From Corynebacterium callunae DSM 20147 (GTDB lineage: Bacteria > Actinomycetota > Actinomycetes > Mycobacteriales > Mycobacteriaceae): DNA of 64,000 nucleotides. The notes below the pieces were generated by a model. That model did no database searches and was not told the DNA's origin. It was given only the letters and a program-made list of their open reading frames with translations. Of this stretch, positions 56,883 to 64,000 are shown piece after piece. How positions within the stretch are numbered: the stretch's first letter is position 1; every line of letters starts with the position of its first letter. Both the position numbers and the translations under genes were made by a program. The stretch lies in assembly GCF_000344785.1 (NCBI RefSeq), contig NC_020506.1, forward strand, positions 558,001 to 622,000, read 5' to 3'.

Positions 56883-58277
56883 GTGGACACCTGGCAACAA
56901 ACACTGGGGGCGGGGCCCTTGCTTGGCATTGCAGCCGGCGCAATCGCTCTAATCCTCATCCTGGTTATTTTCTTCAAACTTCACGCCTTCCTCACCCTAG
57001 TTTTGGTCTCTGTGCTTACTGCACTGGTGGCTGGCATTCCAGTGGAGTTTGTCGTCGAAACGCTCCTTGATGGGTTCGGAGGTACCCTTGCCTCCGTCGC
57101 TCTGCTCGTTGGTCTTGGAGCCATGTTGGGCCGATTGGTGGAAGCATCCGGTGGTGCAGCTTCGCTGGCCAATATGATGATCCGCATTTTTGGTGAAAAG
57201 CGCGCACCTTTTGCGCTTGGTGTTGCTTCTTTGATCATGGGCTTCCCAGTGTTCTTTGACGCCGGCCTGGTTGTCATGCTGCCAGTGATTTTCGCTGTGG
57301 CACGTCGCATGAATGGCCCAATCTTGGCCTACGGTATTCCTGCTGCTGGCGCGTTCTCTGTAATGCATGTATTTGTGCCACCACACCCAGGTCCAATTGC
57401 CGCCTCAGAGTTCTACGGTGCACAGGTGGGATTTGTTCTGCTTGCTGGTCTTATCGTTGCGATCCCAACCTGGTACCTCACCGGTTACCTGCTGGGCAAG
57501 TACCTCGGAGTGAAGTTCCCAATCAGCGTTCCTGATTTACTTACTGGTGGCGAAGTTGCTGGTGAACAGCCTAAAAACCCAGCCAGCGCGGGCACCGTTA
57601 TCGCAATTTTGCTGATCCCAATGATCCTCATCTTCGGCAATACCGGTACTGATATGGCTGCTGCTGCAGGGCTTATCGACGCTGATTCCTTGGTTGTTTC
57701 TGTCCTCGGATTCCTCGGTGCAACTCCAATTGCTTTGCTTATTTCCACTCTTGTTGCCATGTGGGCACTGGGAACTCGCCGCGGAGTCAGCGGATCCGCT
57801 CTGGACAGGACTGTTGAAGGCGCACTTGGCCCCATCTGTTCTGTGGTTTTGATTACCGGTGCAGGTGGTATGTTTGGTGGCGTTTTGCGCGCCTCCGGAA
57901 TTGGTGATGCTTTGGCTGACTCCATGGCCGAGCTTGGTCTGCCAGTTATTGCAGCCTGCTTTATCGTCGCTGCAGTACTGCGTGTGGCACAGGGTTCTGC
58001 AACCGTCGCGTTGACCACCGCTGCCGCTTTGATGGCTCCTGCTGTGGCAGCCGCTGGCTACAACGACTTCCAGCTAGCCACCATCGTTATTGCAACCGCT
58101 GCTGGTTCCGTAATCGCCAGCCACGTTAATGACTCCGGCTTCTGGTTGGTTGGTCGCCTCATGGGAATGGACGTTGCCACCACCTTGAAGACCTGGACTG
58201 TAAACCAGACCGGTATTGCCATCGTGGGCTTTGCCCTAGCTTGTGTGCTCTTCGGTATTGGCTCAGCTATCGGTTAA
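56883..58277 (+). CDS. gntP: Gluconate:H+ symporter, GntP family
   Basis: A 464-residue permease with about 12-14 hydrophobic segments. Family features include GFGGTLASVALLVGLGAMLGR, MGFPVFFDAGLVVMLP, HVFVPPHPGPIAASEFYGA, VAQGSATVALTTAAA and ASHVNDSGFWLVGR. It imports gluconate for the pentose phosphate route; some members carry other sugar acids. GTG 56883 follows AAAAGGAG with normal spacing. It stands alone between guaB3 and guaA, each with its own terminator or promoter. In ATCC 13032 the known gntP (cg3216) is elsewhere, so this may be a second or relocated copy. Confidence 0.88.
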   Translation: MDTWQQTLGAGPLLGIAAGAIALILILVIFFKLHAFLTLVLVSVLTALVAGIPVEFVVETLLDGFGGTLASVALLVGLGAMLGRLVEASGGAASLANMMIRIFGEKRAPFALGVASLIMGFPVFFDAGLVVMLPVIFAVARRMNGPILAYGIPAAGAFSVMHVFVPPHPGPIAASEFYGAQVGFVLLAGLIVAIPTWYLTGYLLGKYLGVKFPISVPDLLTGGEVAGEQPKNPASAGTVIAILLIPMILIFGNTGTDMAAAAGLIDADSLVVSVLGFLGATPIALLISTLVAMWALGTRRGVSGSALDRTVEGALGPICSVVLITGAGGMFGGVLRASGIGDALADSMAELGLPVIAACFIVAAVLRVAQGSATVALTTAAALMAPAVAAAGYNDFQLATIVIATAAGSVIASHVNDSGFWLVGRLMGMDVATTLKTWTVNQTGIAIVGFALACVLFGIGSAIG

Positions 58278-58287
58278 AAACCGGTTA

Positions 58288-58322
58288 CTCGCCTGGCTGC
58301 GTGGGGGACGCGGCCAGGCGAG
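58288..58322. terminator. GC-rich hairpin after gntP
   Basis: CTCGCCTGGC pairs with GCCAGGCGAG, with an inner GCG/CGC extension, 10 bases after the gntP stop. No T-run follows, so termination is probable but not certain. Confidence 0.6.
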
Positions 58323-58396
58323 GGCGCGTCGAAAAGCGCTGGGGTGGTTGAGGGTGAAAATCGAGATTCGGGGCGGGTCTAGTAGAGTGATCTTTT

Positions 58397-59968
58397 GTGA
58401 GCCTTCAGACAAATCATCGCCCAGTACTCGTCGTTGACTTCGGCGCACAGTACGCGCAGCTGATCGCACGTCGTGTGCGTGAAGCCGGCATCTACTCCGA
58501 AGTTATTCCGCACACCGCAACCGCTGCTGAAATCCGTGAAAAGGATGCCGCAGCGCTAATTCTTTCCGGTGGACCTTCCTCTGTTTATGCAGAGGAAGCA
58601 CCATCTTTGGATCCTGAAATTCTGCAGCTTGATCTGCCAGTTTTCGGTATTTGTTATGGTTTCCAGACCATGACCCACGCGCTCGGTGGCACCGTTGCCA
58701 ACACCGGCAAGCGCGAATATGGCCGCACTGATATCACCACTACCGGTGGCGTGCTCCATGAAGGCCTCGAGCCAACTCATAAGGTGTGGATGAGCCACGG
58801 CGACGCCGTCTCTGTTGCACCTGAAGGCTTTAGCGTTACTGCCACCTCCGAGGGCGCACCAGTTGCAGCCTTTGAGAACGTAGAGCGCAAGATGGCTGGC
58901 GTGCAGTACCACCCAGAGGTTTTGCACTCCCCACACGGCCAGCAGGTTCTTACCCGCTTCCTCACCGAAATCGCTGGTCTGGAGCAGAACTGGACCGCTG
59001 CAAACATCGCTGAAGAGCTCATTGAAAAAGTTCGCGAGCAAATCGGCGAGACCGGTCGCGCAATTTGTGGCCTCTCCGGCGGCGTTGACTCCGCAGTAGC
59101 CGCAGCACTCGTGCAGCGCGCTATTGGTGACCGCCTTACCTGCGTATTTGTGGACCACGGTCTGCTGCGCGCCGGTGAGCGCGAGCAGGTAGAGCAGGAC
59201 TTCGTGGCAGCAACCGGCGCCAAGCTGGTTACCGTTGACGAGCGCGCTGCCTTCCTAAACAAACTGGCTGGTGTGACCGAGCCTGAAGCAAAGCGCAAGG
59301 CTATTGGCGCTGAATTCATCCGCTCCTTCGAGCGCGCCGTTGCTGGCGTTTTGGATGAGGCACCAGAAGGTTCCACCGTGGACTTCCTGGTACAGGGCAC
59401 CCTGTACCCAGACGTTGTTGAGTCCGGTGGCGGCACCGGCACCGCCAACATCAAGAGCCACCACAACGTGGGCGGTTTGCCTGACGACGTCGAGTTCAAG
59501 CTGGTTGAGCCACTGCGTTCCCTTTTCAAGGACGAAGTTCGTGCCGTTGGCCGCGAGCTGGGTCTGCCTGAGGAAATTGTTGGACGTCAGCCTTTCCCAG
59601 GACCAGGTCTTGGTATCCGCATCATCGGTGAAGTCACCGAAGAGCGCCTGGAGACCCTGCGCCACGCTGACCTCATCGCCCGCACCGAGCTCACCGCAGC
59701 TGGTCTAGATGGCGTTATCTGGCAGTGCCCTGTTGTATTGCTTGCCGACGTTCGCTCCGTGGGTGTGCAAGGTGATGGTCGTACCTACGGCCACCCAATC
59801 GTGCTGCGTCCAGTGTCCTCCGAGGATGCTATGACCGCCGACTGGACCCGCTTGCCTTATGAGGTACTGGAGAAGATCTCCACCCGCATCACCAATGAGG
59901 TTCCAGATGTGAACCGCGTTGTGCTCGATGTAACCTCCAAGCCACCAGGAACCATCGAGTGGGAGTAA
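58397..59968 (+). CDS. guaA: GMP synthase (glutamine-hydrolysing)
   Basis: GuaA aminates XMP to GMP. The 523-residue product has the class I glutamine amidotransferase domain (residues 5-195; nucleophile Cys86 in [12 protein letters not shown] catalytic histidine and glutamate). The ATP pyrophosphatase domain follows (PP-loop [14 protein letters not shown] near 226-239), then the C-terminal dimerisation domain ending [11 protein letters not shown] 58397 lies eight bases after a -10-like TAGAGT (58383-58388) and has no ribosome binding site, so the mRNA is probably leaderless. Confidence 0.97.
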   Translation: MSLQTNHRPVLVVDFGAQYAQLIARRVREAGIYSEVIPHTATAAEIREKDAAALILSGGPSSVYAEEAPSLDPEILQLDLPVFGICYGFQTMTHALGGTVANTGKREYGRTDITTTGGVLHEGLEPTHKVWMSHGDAVSVAPEGFSVTATSEGAPVAAFENVERKMAGVQYHPEVLHSPHGQQVLTRFLTEIAGLEQNWTAANIAEELIEKVREQIGETGRAICGLSGGVDSAVAAALVQRAIGDRLTCVFVDHGLLRAGEREQVEQDFVAATGAKLVTVDERAAFLNKLAGVTEPEAKRKAIGAEFIRSFERAVAGVLDEAPEGSTVDFLVQGTLYPDVVESGGGTGTANIKSHHNVGGLPDDVEFKLVEPLRSLFKDEVRAVGRELGLPEEIVGRQPFPGPGLGIRIIGEVTEERLETLRHADLIARTELTAAGLDGVIWQCPVVLLADVRSVGVQGDGRTYGHPIVLRPVSSEDAMTADWTRLPYEVLEKISTRITNEVPDVNRVVLDVTSKPPGTIEWE

Positions 59969-59990
59969 ATTCCCGCCGCTAGCTAACTAA

Positions 59991-60055
59991 AGCAGCCACC
60001 TTTTTGCCACGATTTTGTAGAGATTGTGGGGGAGAGGTGGTTGTTTTTGTTTTTT
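59991..60055 (+). terminator. Likely rho-independent terminator after guaA
   Basis: AGCAGCCACCT can pair with AGGTGGTTGTT (two G-T pairs) around a large partly paired loop, followed by TTTGTTTTTT. It lies 22 bases after the guaA stop. Confidence 0.6.
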
Positions 60056-60198
60056 GGGAGGTGTTGATGGGGCGCTGTTGGAACTAATCGCCAGGAAAAA
60101 CTAGATGAGATTACCCTCGGGAAAACTGGCGTATCCTTGCACCCAGAGCAAAAACTAGCTAAACCCCGCACCACTTTAAAAACAGGAGACATAAAACA

Positions 60199-60657
60199 AT
60201 GAGCGATATCCTCACTACCTATTGGAGCAGTTTGTTTGGAACCTCAGCAGAGGCGCAGGCTTTAGTTGGATATCTAGCGGAGGATGTAGAAAACGCCGAA
60301 GGTGTTATTGAGGTCCATAAGATTTTTGCAGATCTCGGCCTTGATGGGCTGTCAGGAAATTACACCGATACCGAACTTGATGGTTATGGCGATGCTTTCC
60401 TCGTGGTGGCCGCTCTTGCTGTGCTGATGGCAGAAAATAAAGCCCAAGGCGCAGTGCAGCTTGCTGAGGTCGGTGGAGAAGCTGCTGCTAAGGAAATTCG
60501 CTTGCACACTGAGCCTAAGGAAAACACTCAGATTAATACCGCGTTGAAGTACTTTGCGCTTTCACCCGAAGATCATGCTGCTGCAGAGCGTTTTGATGAA
60601 GATGAGCTTAGTGAATTTGCTGATCTGAATGAGCAGCTGCGTGGCCAGCTGGATTAA
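60199..60657 (+). CDS. Acidic hypothetical protein
   Basis: A 152-residue soluble acidic protein starting MSDILTTYWSSLFGTSAEAQ and ending DLNEQLRGQLD. It has no signal peptide or membrane segment, and no motif I recognise. GGAGAC precedes the ATG. It is convergent with esrI, with only 11 bases between the stop codons. Function unknown. Confidence 0.7.
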   Translation: MSDILTTYWSSLFGTSAEAQALVGYLAEDVENAEGVIEVHKIFADLGLDGLSGNYTDTELDGYGDAFLVVAALAVLMAENKAQGAVQLAEVGGEAAAKEIRLHTEPKENTQINTALKYFALSPEDHAAAERFDEDELSEFADLNEQLRGQLD

Positions 60658-60668
60658 GTGTTAATGGC

Positions 60669-61850
60669 CTAGTTTTCTGCAAACTCCACAGCAACATCGC
60701 CGATGCCAGAACTAACGGAAATATTGAGCATCTCACCACTAAGTCCCTCATTGTGAGCCGCTAGATCTCCTATATCGCAGTGGGTAGTTCCCACACCGGC
60801 ATTGCAGTTGAGGCTAATGGGAACATTTTCGGGCAGGATTACCTTGACCTCGCCCACGCCAGAATTGATTTGAATATCGCGTTCTTCTTCCAAAGGTGCA
60901 AGGTTGCTTAGATCTAGGTCCATTTGGCCGACACCGGAGGAATAGTTATCTTGCAGACTCGCATTGGATGGAGCAAGTGAGACATTGCCGATCCCAGAAT
61001 CTTCATCTTCAAATTGCGCCGGGTCGATGGCGAACATAATAAATCCAATGGCAGCTACCGCAACAAGGCCAGTGCCCACCCCTCCACTGAGAATCCAAGG
61101 CCATAGTCTCCTGCGCTTTTTGGCAGGAGCAGGTTGCTGCATGTGTAGATCCCAAGAATTGTGCTGCTGAGTTAAAGGATCCCAGCTGGGGGCATCGGCA
61201 GAATATTGTGCAAAAGGCGCATAGTAGCCTTCAACTGGGGTTATTGAGCCAAGATCAGGTTGCGGTTGTGGATAGCTATCAGCGGGATTGTTCATCGTAT
61301 CTTCCTGAGTCGCAGAGTCGGTGGCAAGTAAACCACGCGGCGGAATCGGTTGTTTTTTATGCAGACCCCACCACATTGCAGCCACTAAGACATAGGTAAG
61401 AAAAGATGCGGAACCAAAGGTATTGGCAGCTGAACTAAGCATTCCGGAGAACATCACAAAGGCGATGAGCAACCACCATCCGTGAGTACGATCTTGGGGA
61501 TGTCCGGGCTTCCAAATGGCTTCGAGCGGGGAAACTGGAACGGAATAACGAGGCATGATCAGCCAGGCCAGGAGATAGGCAGCAATGCCTGATCCAAATA
61601 CGCCGGAGACCACAAAGAAAAGCCGAATGAGCACGGGATCAATTTGATAACGCACACCGATGCCTTCACAAACACCAGCTACCTTGGCGTTGCCACCTTG
61701 TTTAGCAGGTAAACGCACCGGGCGGGTTTGCCACATGCGCTGCAAGGTTCCAGTTGCTGAAGATGAGGAAGGGGAGGGATAAGAGCTTATTGCCCCAGGT
61801 TGTGCAAAAGGCACGTAGTGCGGCTGCGTGTTCTCCTCGAAAGTGCTCAT
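60669..61850 (-). CDS. esrI: PspC-domain membrane protein EsrI, inhibitor of EsrSR
   Basis: From ATG 61850 the product has 393 residues: a proline/serine-rich N-terminus, a PspC domain (about residues 45-105: GNAKVAGVCEGIGVRYQIDP, then LIRLFFVVSGVFGSGIAAYL), two more hydrophobic segments and a proline-rich loop. Another membrane segment and a C-terminal beta-rich domain with repeated SGxGxV strands (NSGVGEVKVILP, SSGIGDVAVEF) follow. This architecture, divergent from a PspC-domain sensor kinase, matches EsrI of C. glutamicum, which holds EsrSR inactive without envelope stress. The frame is open to 62237, but that part overlaps esrS and is not family-like. Confidence 0.88.
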   Translation of the reverse strand: MSTFEENTQPHYVPFAQPGAISSYPSPSSSSATGTLQRMWQTRPVRLPAKQGGNAKVAGVCEGIGVRYQIDPVLIRLFFVVSGVFGSGIAAYLLAWLIMPRYSVPVSPLEAIWKPGHPQDRTHGWWLLIAFVMFSGMLSSAANTFGSASFLTYVLVAAMWWGLHKKQPIPPRGLLATDSATQEDTMNNPADSYPQPQPDLGSITPVEGYYAPFAQYSADAPSWDPLTQQHNSWDLHMQQPAPAKKRRRLWPWILSGGVGTGLVAVAAIGFIMFAIDPAQFEDEDSGIGNVSLAPSNASLQDNYSSGVGQMDLDLSNLAPLEEERDIQINSGVGEVKVILPENVPISLNCNAGVGTTHCDIGDLAAHNEGLSGEMLNISVSSGIGDVAVEFAEN

Positions 61851-61885
61851 AAAAACAATTGTGGCGTGGCGCGCGGAAAATGTGA

Positions 61886-61943
61886 ATCGGGGAAAGCCCT
61901 GACATTGTTTGTGCAGCTCACATGGTTCAGGGTCTTCCCCGAT
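61886..61943. promoter_or_regulatory. 17-bp inverted repeat between esrI and esrS, candidate EsrR operator
   Basis: ATCGGGGAAAGCCCTGA (61886-61902) and TCAGGGTCTTCCCCGAT (61927-61943) match at 15 of 17 positions when inverted and are 24 bases apart. They lie in the 129-base gap between divergent esrI and esrS. Autoregulation of this locus by EsrR has been reported for C. glutamicum, so these are the best candidates for its binding sites. Confidence 0.65.
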
Positions 61944-61979
61944 GGAAGCGTGTCCGGTGCTCATGACAAGATCAAGAAC

Positions 61980-63194
61980 ATGAGTAATTCGCCTGCACCA
62001 TATACTCCGCAACCCGCGGGGCAGCTTAAACCCCTCTATCCCGCGTTCCGGCGCGCGCGGGATGGTCGGGTGGTGGCTGGTGTTGCCTCGGGGCTGGCCT
62101 ATCACCTTAATGTTTCGGTCTTTTGGGTACGTGCAATTTTTATTATTTCCGCGCTGGCCAATGGCGCCGGCTTGGCAGCTTATGCGTTGGTGTGGATTTT
62201 TACCCGCATGGAGCGCAAGGATGCGCAGTCCCCGCAAGCACCGGGGGTTTCGTCGAAAAGCGCTAAGTGGATTTCCTGGGCGCTGGTGGTGTTGGCACTG
62301 GTGGGTGCCGGGGTGTCACTGACGCTGACCACCGGTTTTGGACTGAGCACGCTGATTCCGATTGGCGTGGTTGGCGTTGGCATGTTGATGGTCTGGCTGG
62401 CCTATGACCGGGGCGTGGATTCTGGCCCCAGCGTGCTTATTATTGTGGCCGGCGGTGTGCTGATGCTCACCGCAATTGTGCTGGTGGTGATGAATTGGAG
62501 CACTCATGACGGCTTCCTCATGGCACTGGTGGCAGTGGTGCTCACGCTGCTGGGAGTCGCAGCACTAGGCGTGCCACTGTGGGTGCGGATGTGGGATCAG
62601 CTGGGCCAAGAACGCGCCGAGAAAGCAGCAGCTGCTGAGCGCGCTGACATTGCCTCGCGGCTGCATGATTCTGTGTTGCAAACCTTGGCGCTGATTCAAA
62701 AACGAGCCGATGATTCAGCTGAGGTGACACGCCTCGCACGCGGGCAGGAGCGGGAATTGCGGCAATGGCTTTTTGATTCCCAGGATAAAACTCCACAGAC
62801 CACCGGCACTGTTTTTACTGCTTTGAACCGTGCATGTGCCGAGGTAGAAGATCTTTTTGGGCTGCGCATTGTGCCTGTGACAGTGGGTACTGATGAACCT
62901 TTAGCAGATTCAACGCAGGCCGCGGTGATGGCTGCACGCGAGGCTTTGGTGAATGTGGCAAAGCACGCCGGGGTGGATTCTGCGGATGTTTATGCCGAAA
63001 TCATGCTGGGGGAGTTGAGTATTTTTGTCCGCGACAGGGGCCGGGGTTTTGATCCGGACAATATTCCTGAAGGCCATCACGGTTTGGCGGAGTCGGTGAT
63101 CGGCCGCGTGGAGCGCGCCGGGGGCAAGGTGAAAATTAAATCTGAGATGGGTGAGGGCACCGAGGTAGCAATCACGATGGCCATGTCAGCGTAG
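61980..63194 (+). CDS. esrS: PspC-domain sensor histidine kinase EsrS
   Basis: From ATG 61980 the product has 404 residues. An N-terminal PspC domain (about 18-78: RRARDGRVVAGVASGLAYHL) is followed by four or five more membrane segments (about 97-200). The HisKA_3 domain has phospho-acceptor His229 (ADIASRLHDSVLQTLAL), and an HATPase domain follows (AAREALVNVAKHAG, IFVRDRGRGFDP, GHHGLAESVIGRV). PspC fused to a NarL-type kinase is the hallmark of EsrS, which senses envelope damage such as bacitracin or vancomycin exposure. It contains one CGTCGAAAAGCGC word (62251-62263). Confidence 0.92.
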   Translation: MSNSPAPYTPQPAGQLKPLYPAFRRARDGRVVAGVASGLAYHLNVSVFWVRAIFIISALANGAGLAAYALVWIFTRMERKDAQSPQAPGVSSKSAKWISWALVVLALVGAGVSLTLTTGFGLSTLIPIGVVGVGMLMVWLAYDRGVDSGPSVLIIVAGGVLMLTAIVLVVMNWSTHDGFLMALVAVVLTLLGVAALGVPLWVRMWDQLGQERAEKAAAAERADIASRLHDSVLQTLALIQKRADDSAEVTRLARGQERELRQWLFDSQDKTPQTTGTVFTALNRACAEVEDLFGLRIVPVTVGTDEPLADSTQAAVMAAREALVNVAKHAGVDSADVYAEIMLGELSIFVRDRGRGFDPDNIPEGHHGLAESVIGRVERAGGKVKIKSEMGEGTEVAITMAMSA

Positions 63195-63247
63195 GTAGTT
63201 TTGCCTTAAAGCCACAGATTGGGTGCGCGGGCGGTAACCTGTGAGGC

Positions 63248-63940
63248 ATGGTAGATGTGTTTTTGGTTGATGACCACTCGGTATTCCGTTCGGGCGTAAA
63301 GGCAGAGCTGGGCGATGCAGTTAATATCGTCGGCGAAGCTGGCACCGTGGCTGAGGCCGTTGCCGGGATCAAGCAGACACGCCCTGAGGTTGTGCTTCTC
63401 GACGTCCACATGCCGGATGGCGGCGGCTTGGCAGTTCTCAAAGAAATTAACGCCTCTGATGTGGATACCATCTTTTTGGCATTAAGTGTTTCTGATGCTG
63501 CTGAGGATGTTATCGCCATTATTCGTGGCGGTGCACGCGGTTATGTAACCAAATCAATTTCTGGAACAGAGCTGGTAGAAGCCATTAAACGGGTTAATTC
63601 CGGTGATGCTTTCTTCTCACCACGACTGGCTGGCTTTGTGCTGGATGCTTTTGCCGCCCCTGATTCCACTGCCGGCGCGGGCATTGTAGATGCTCCGGAA
63701 AAGGATGCCGCCGTGGAATCTGGTCGCATTATTGATGATCCCATCGTTGATGCGCTTACTCGCCGTGAGCTGGAAGTTTTGAGATTGCTGGCCCGCGGTT
63801 ACACCTATAAAGAAATCGGCAAAGAACTTTTCATCTCTGTAAAGACGGTGGAAACTCACGCCTCCAATATTCTGCGCAAAACGCAGCAGTCCAACCGCCA
63901 CGCGCTTACCCGCTGGGCTCATTCAAGGGATCTCGATTAA
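63248..63940 (+). CDS. esrR: NarL-family response regulator EsrR
   Basis: A 230-residue regulator with a receiver domain (phosphorylated Asp52 in VVLLDVHMPDGGG; acidic pair DDH at 8-10; Lys in YVTKSISG). A linker with an unusual alanine/aspartate-rich insert of about 35 residues follows. The C-terminal LuxR-type helix-turn-helix reads LTRRELEVLRLLARGYTYKE, then KTVETHASNIL. ATG 63248 lies 53 bases after esrS. It should control esrI and esrSR itself and a cell-envelope stress regulon. The next gene's ATG overlaps its stop (TAATG). Confidence 0.93.
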   Translation: MVDVFLVDDHSVFRSGVKAELGDAVNIVGEAGTVAEAVAGIKQTRPEVVLLDVHMPDGGGLAVLKEINASDVDTIFLALSVSDAAEDVIAIIRGGARGYVTKSISGTELVEAIKRVNSGDAFFSPRLAGFVLDAFAAPDSTAGAGIVDAPEKDAAVESGRIIDDPIVDALTRRELEVLRLLARGYTYKEIGKELFISVKTVETHASNILRKTQQSNRHALTRWAHSRDLD

Positions 63941-64000
63941 TGGCTCAAAAACCTCGCAAAAACTTCGCGGCTGATTCCGGTGCTGAAAATCGCAGCGAGG
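63940..64000 (+). CDS. Start of a gene cut by the window end
   Basis: ATG overlapping the esrR stop by one base, followed by 20 readable codons (MAQKPRKNFAADSGAENRSE) up to the window edge. Translational coupling with esrR is likely. Too little is visible to assign a family. Confidence 0.5.
   Translation, partial: MAQKPRKNFAADSGAENRSE

Noticed and set aside
61851..62237. Upstream extension of the esrI frame (minus strand) by 129 codons
   Set aside because: It overlaps the esrS promoter and N-terminus and has no family similarity. ATG 61850 gives the expected start.

Overview
The window is chromosomal DNA of a Corynebacterium from the C. glutamicum group. The evidence is gene content and order: rpsD-rpoA-rplQ-truA, an ESX-4 type VII secretion locus, rplM-rpsI-glmM, alr-tsaE-tsaB-rimI-tsaD, groES-groEL, whcB-sigD-rsdA, guaB-guaB3-guaA and esrI-esrSR. 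This order is shared with C. glutamicum and partly with Mycobacterium tuberculosis. Many starts are GTG or TTG, and some genes look leaderless. Species cannot be fixed from the window. A dld cassette between rpsI and glmM and a gntP gene inside the gua cluster argue against the type strain ATCC 13032.

Layout. 1-6.4 kb: ribosomal protein/RNA polymerase genes, truA and two membrane proteins. 6.5-19.7 kb: the ESX-4 locus (eccB, mycP, eccD, eccC, an Rv3446c-like gene, two WXG100 genes), interrupted by tmsA-tmsB (10-methyl branched fatty acids) and a small PGPGW-type membrane protein. 19.7-22.5 kb: an IS3-family and an IS110-family element inserted between the esx genes and rplM. 22.7-23.7 kb: rplM-rpsI. 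23.8-35 kb: an 11-kb accessory island. It holds a toxin-like C-terminal fragment, a 7.34-kb composite-transposon-like block bounded by two almost identical 1298-bp IS3-family copies, a small orphan gene that could be an immunity gene, and an IS1634-type element split by another IS3-family element. The block carries plasmid-like remnants, a truncated type III DNA methyltransferase, a GC-rich dld gene between two ISL3-family ends, and an ISL3 transposase fragment. 35-48.8 kb: glmM, a three-gene operon whose first protein has an ESX-type YxxxD motif, then cell-wall, t6A-tRNA and metabolite-repair genes. 48.8-53.7 kb: CIRCE-groES-groEL, whcB, sigD-rsdA. 53.8-60 kb: guanine nucleotide synthesis with gntP. 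60-64 kb: the EsrISR envelope-stress system.

How it fits together. Much of the conserved part concerns envelope biogenesis and secretion: ESX-4, GlmM, Alr, SigD/RsdA, EsrISR and branched lipids. A box, CAGTCCAAC, followed by a small dyad or hairpin and then a G-rich stretch, lies upstream of eccC, the esx genes and the operon after glmM. It links that uncharacterised operon to the secretion locus. The toxin fragment and the candidate immunity gene lie immediately outside the two ends of the composite block, as if a toxin-immunity pair had been split by its insertion. A 13-bp word, CGTCGAAAAGCGC, recurs through the conserved genes in several reading frames and in intergenic DNA, so it is a DNA-level signal of unknown role.
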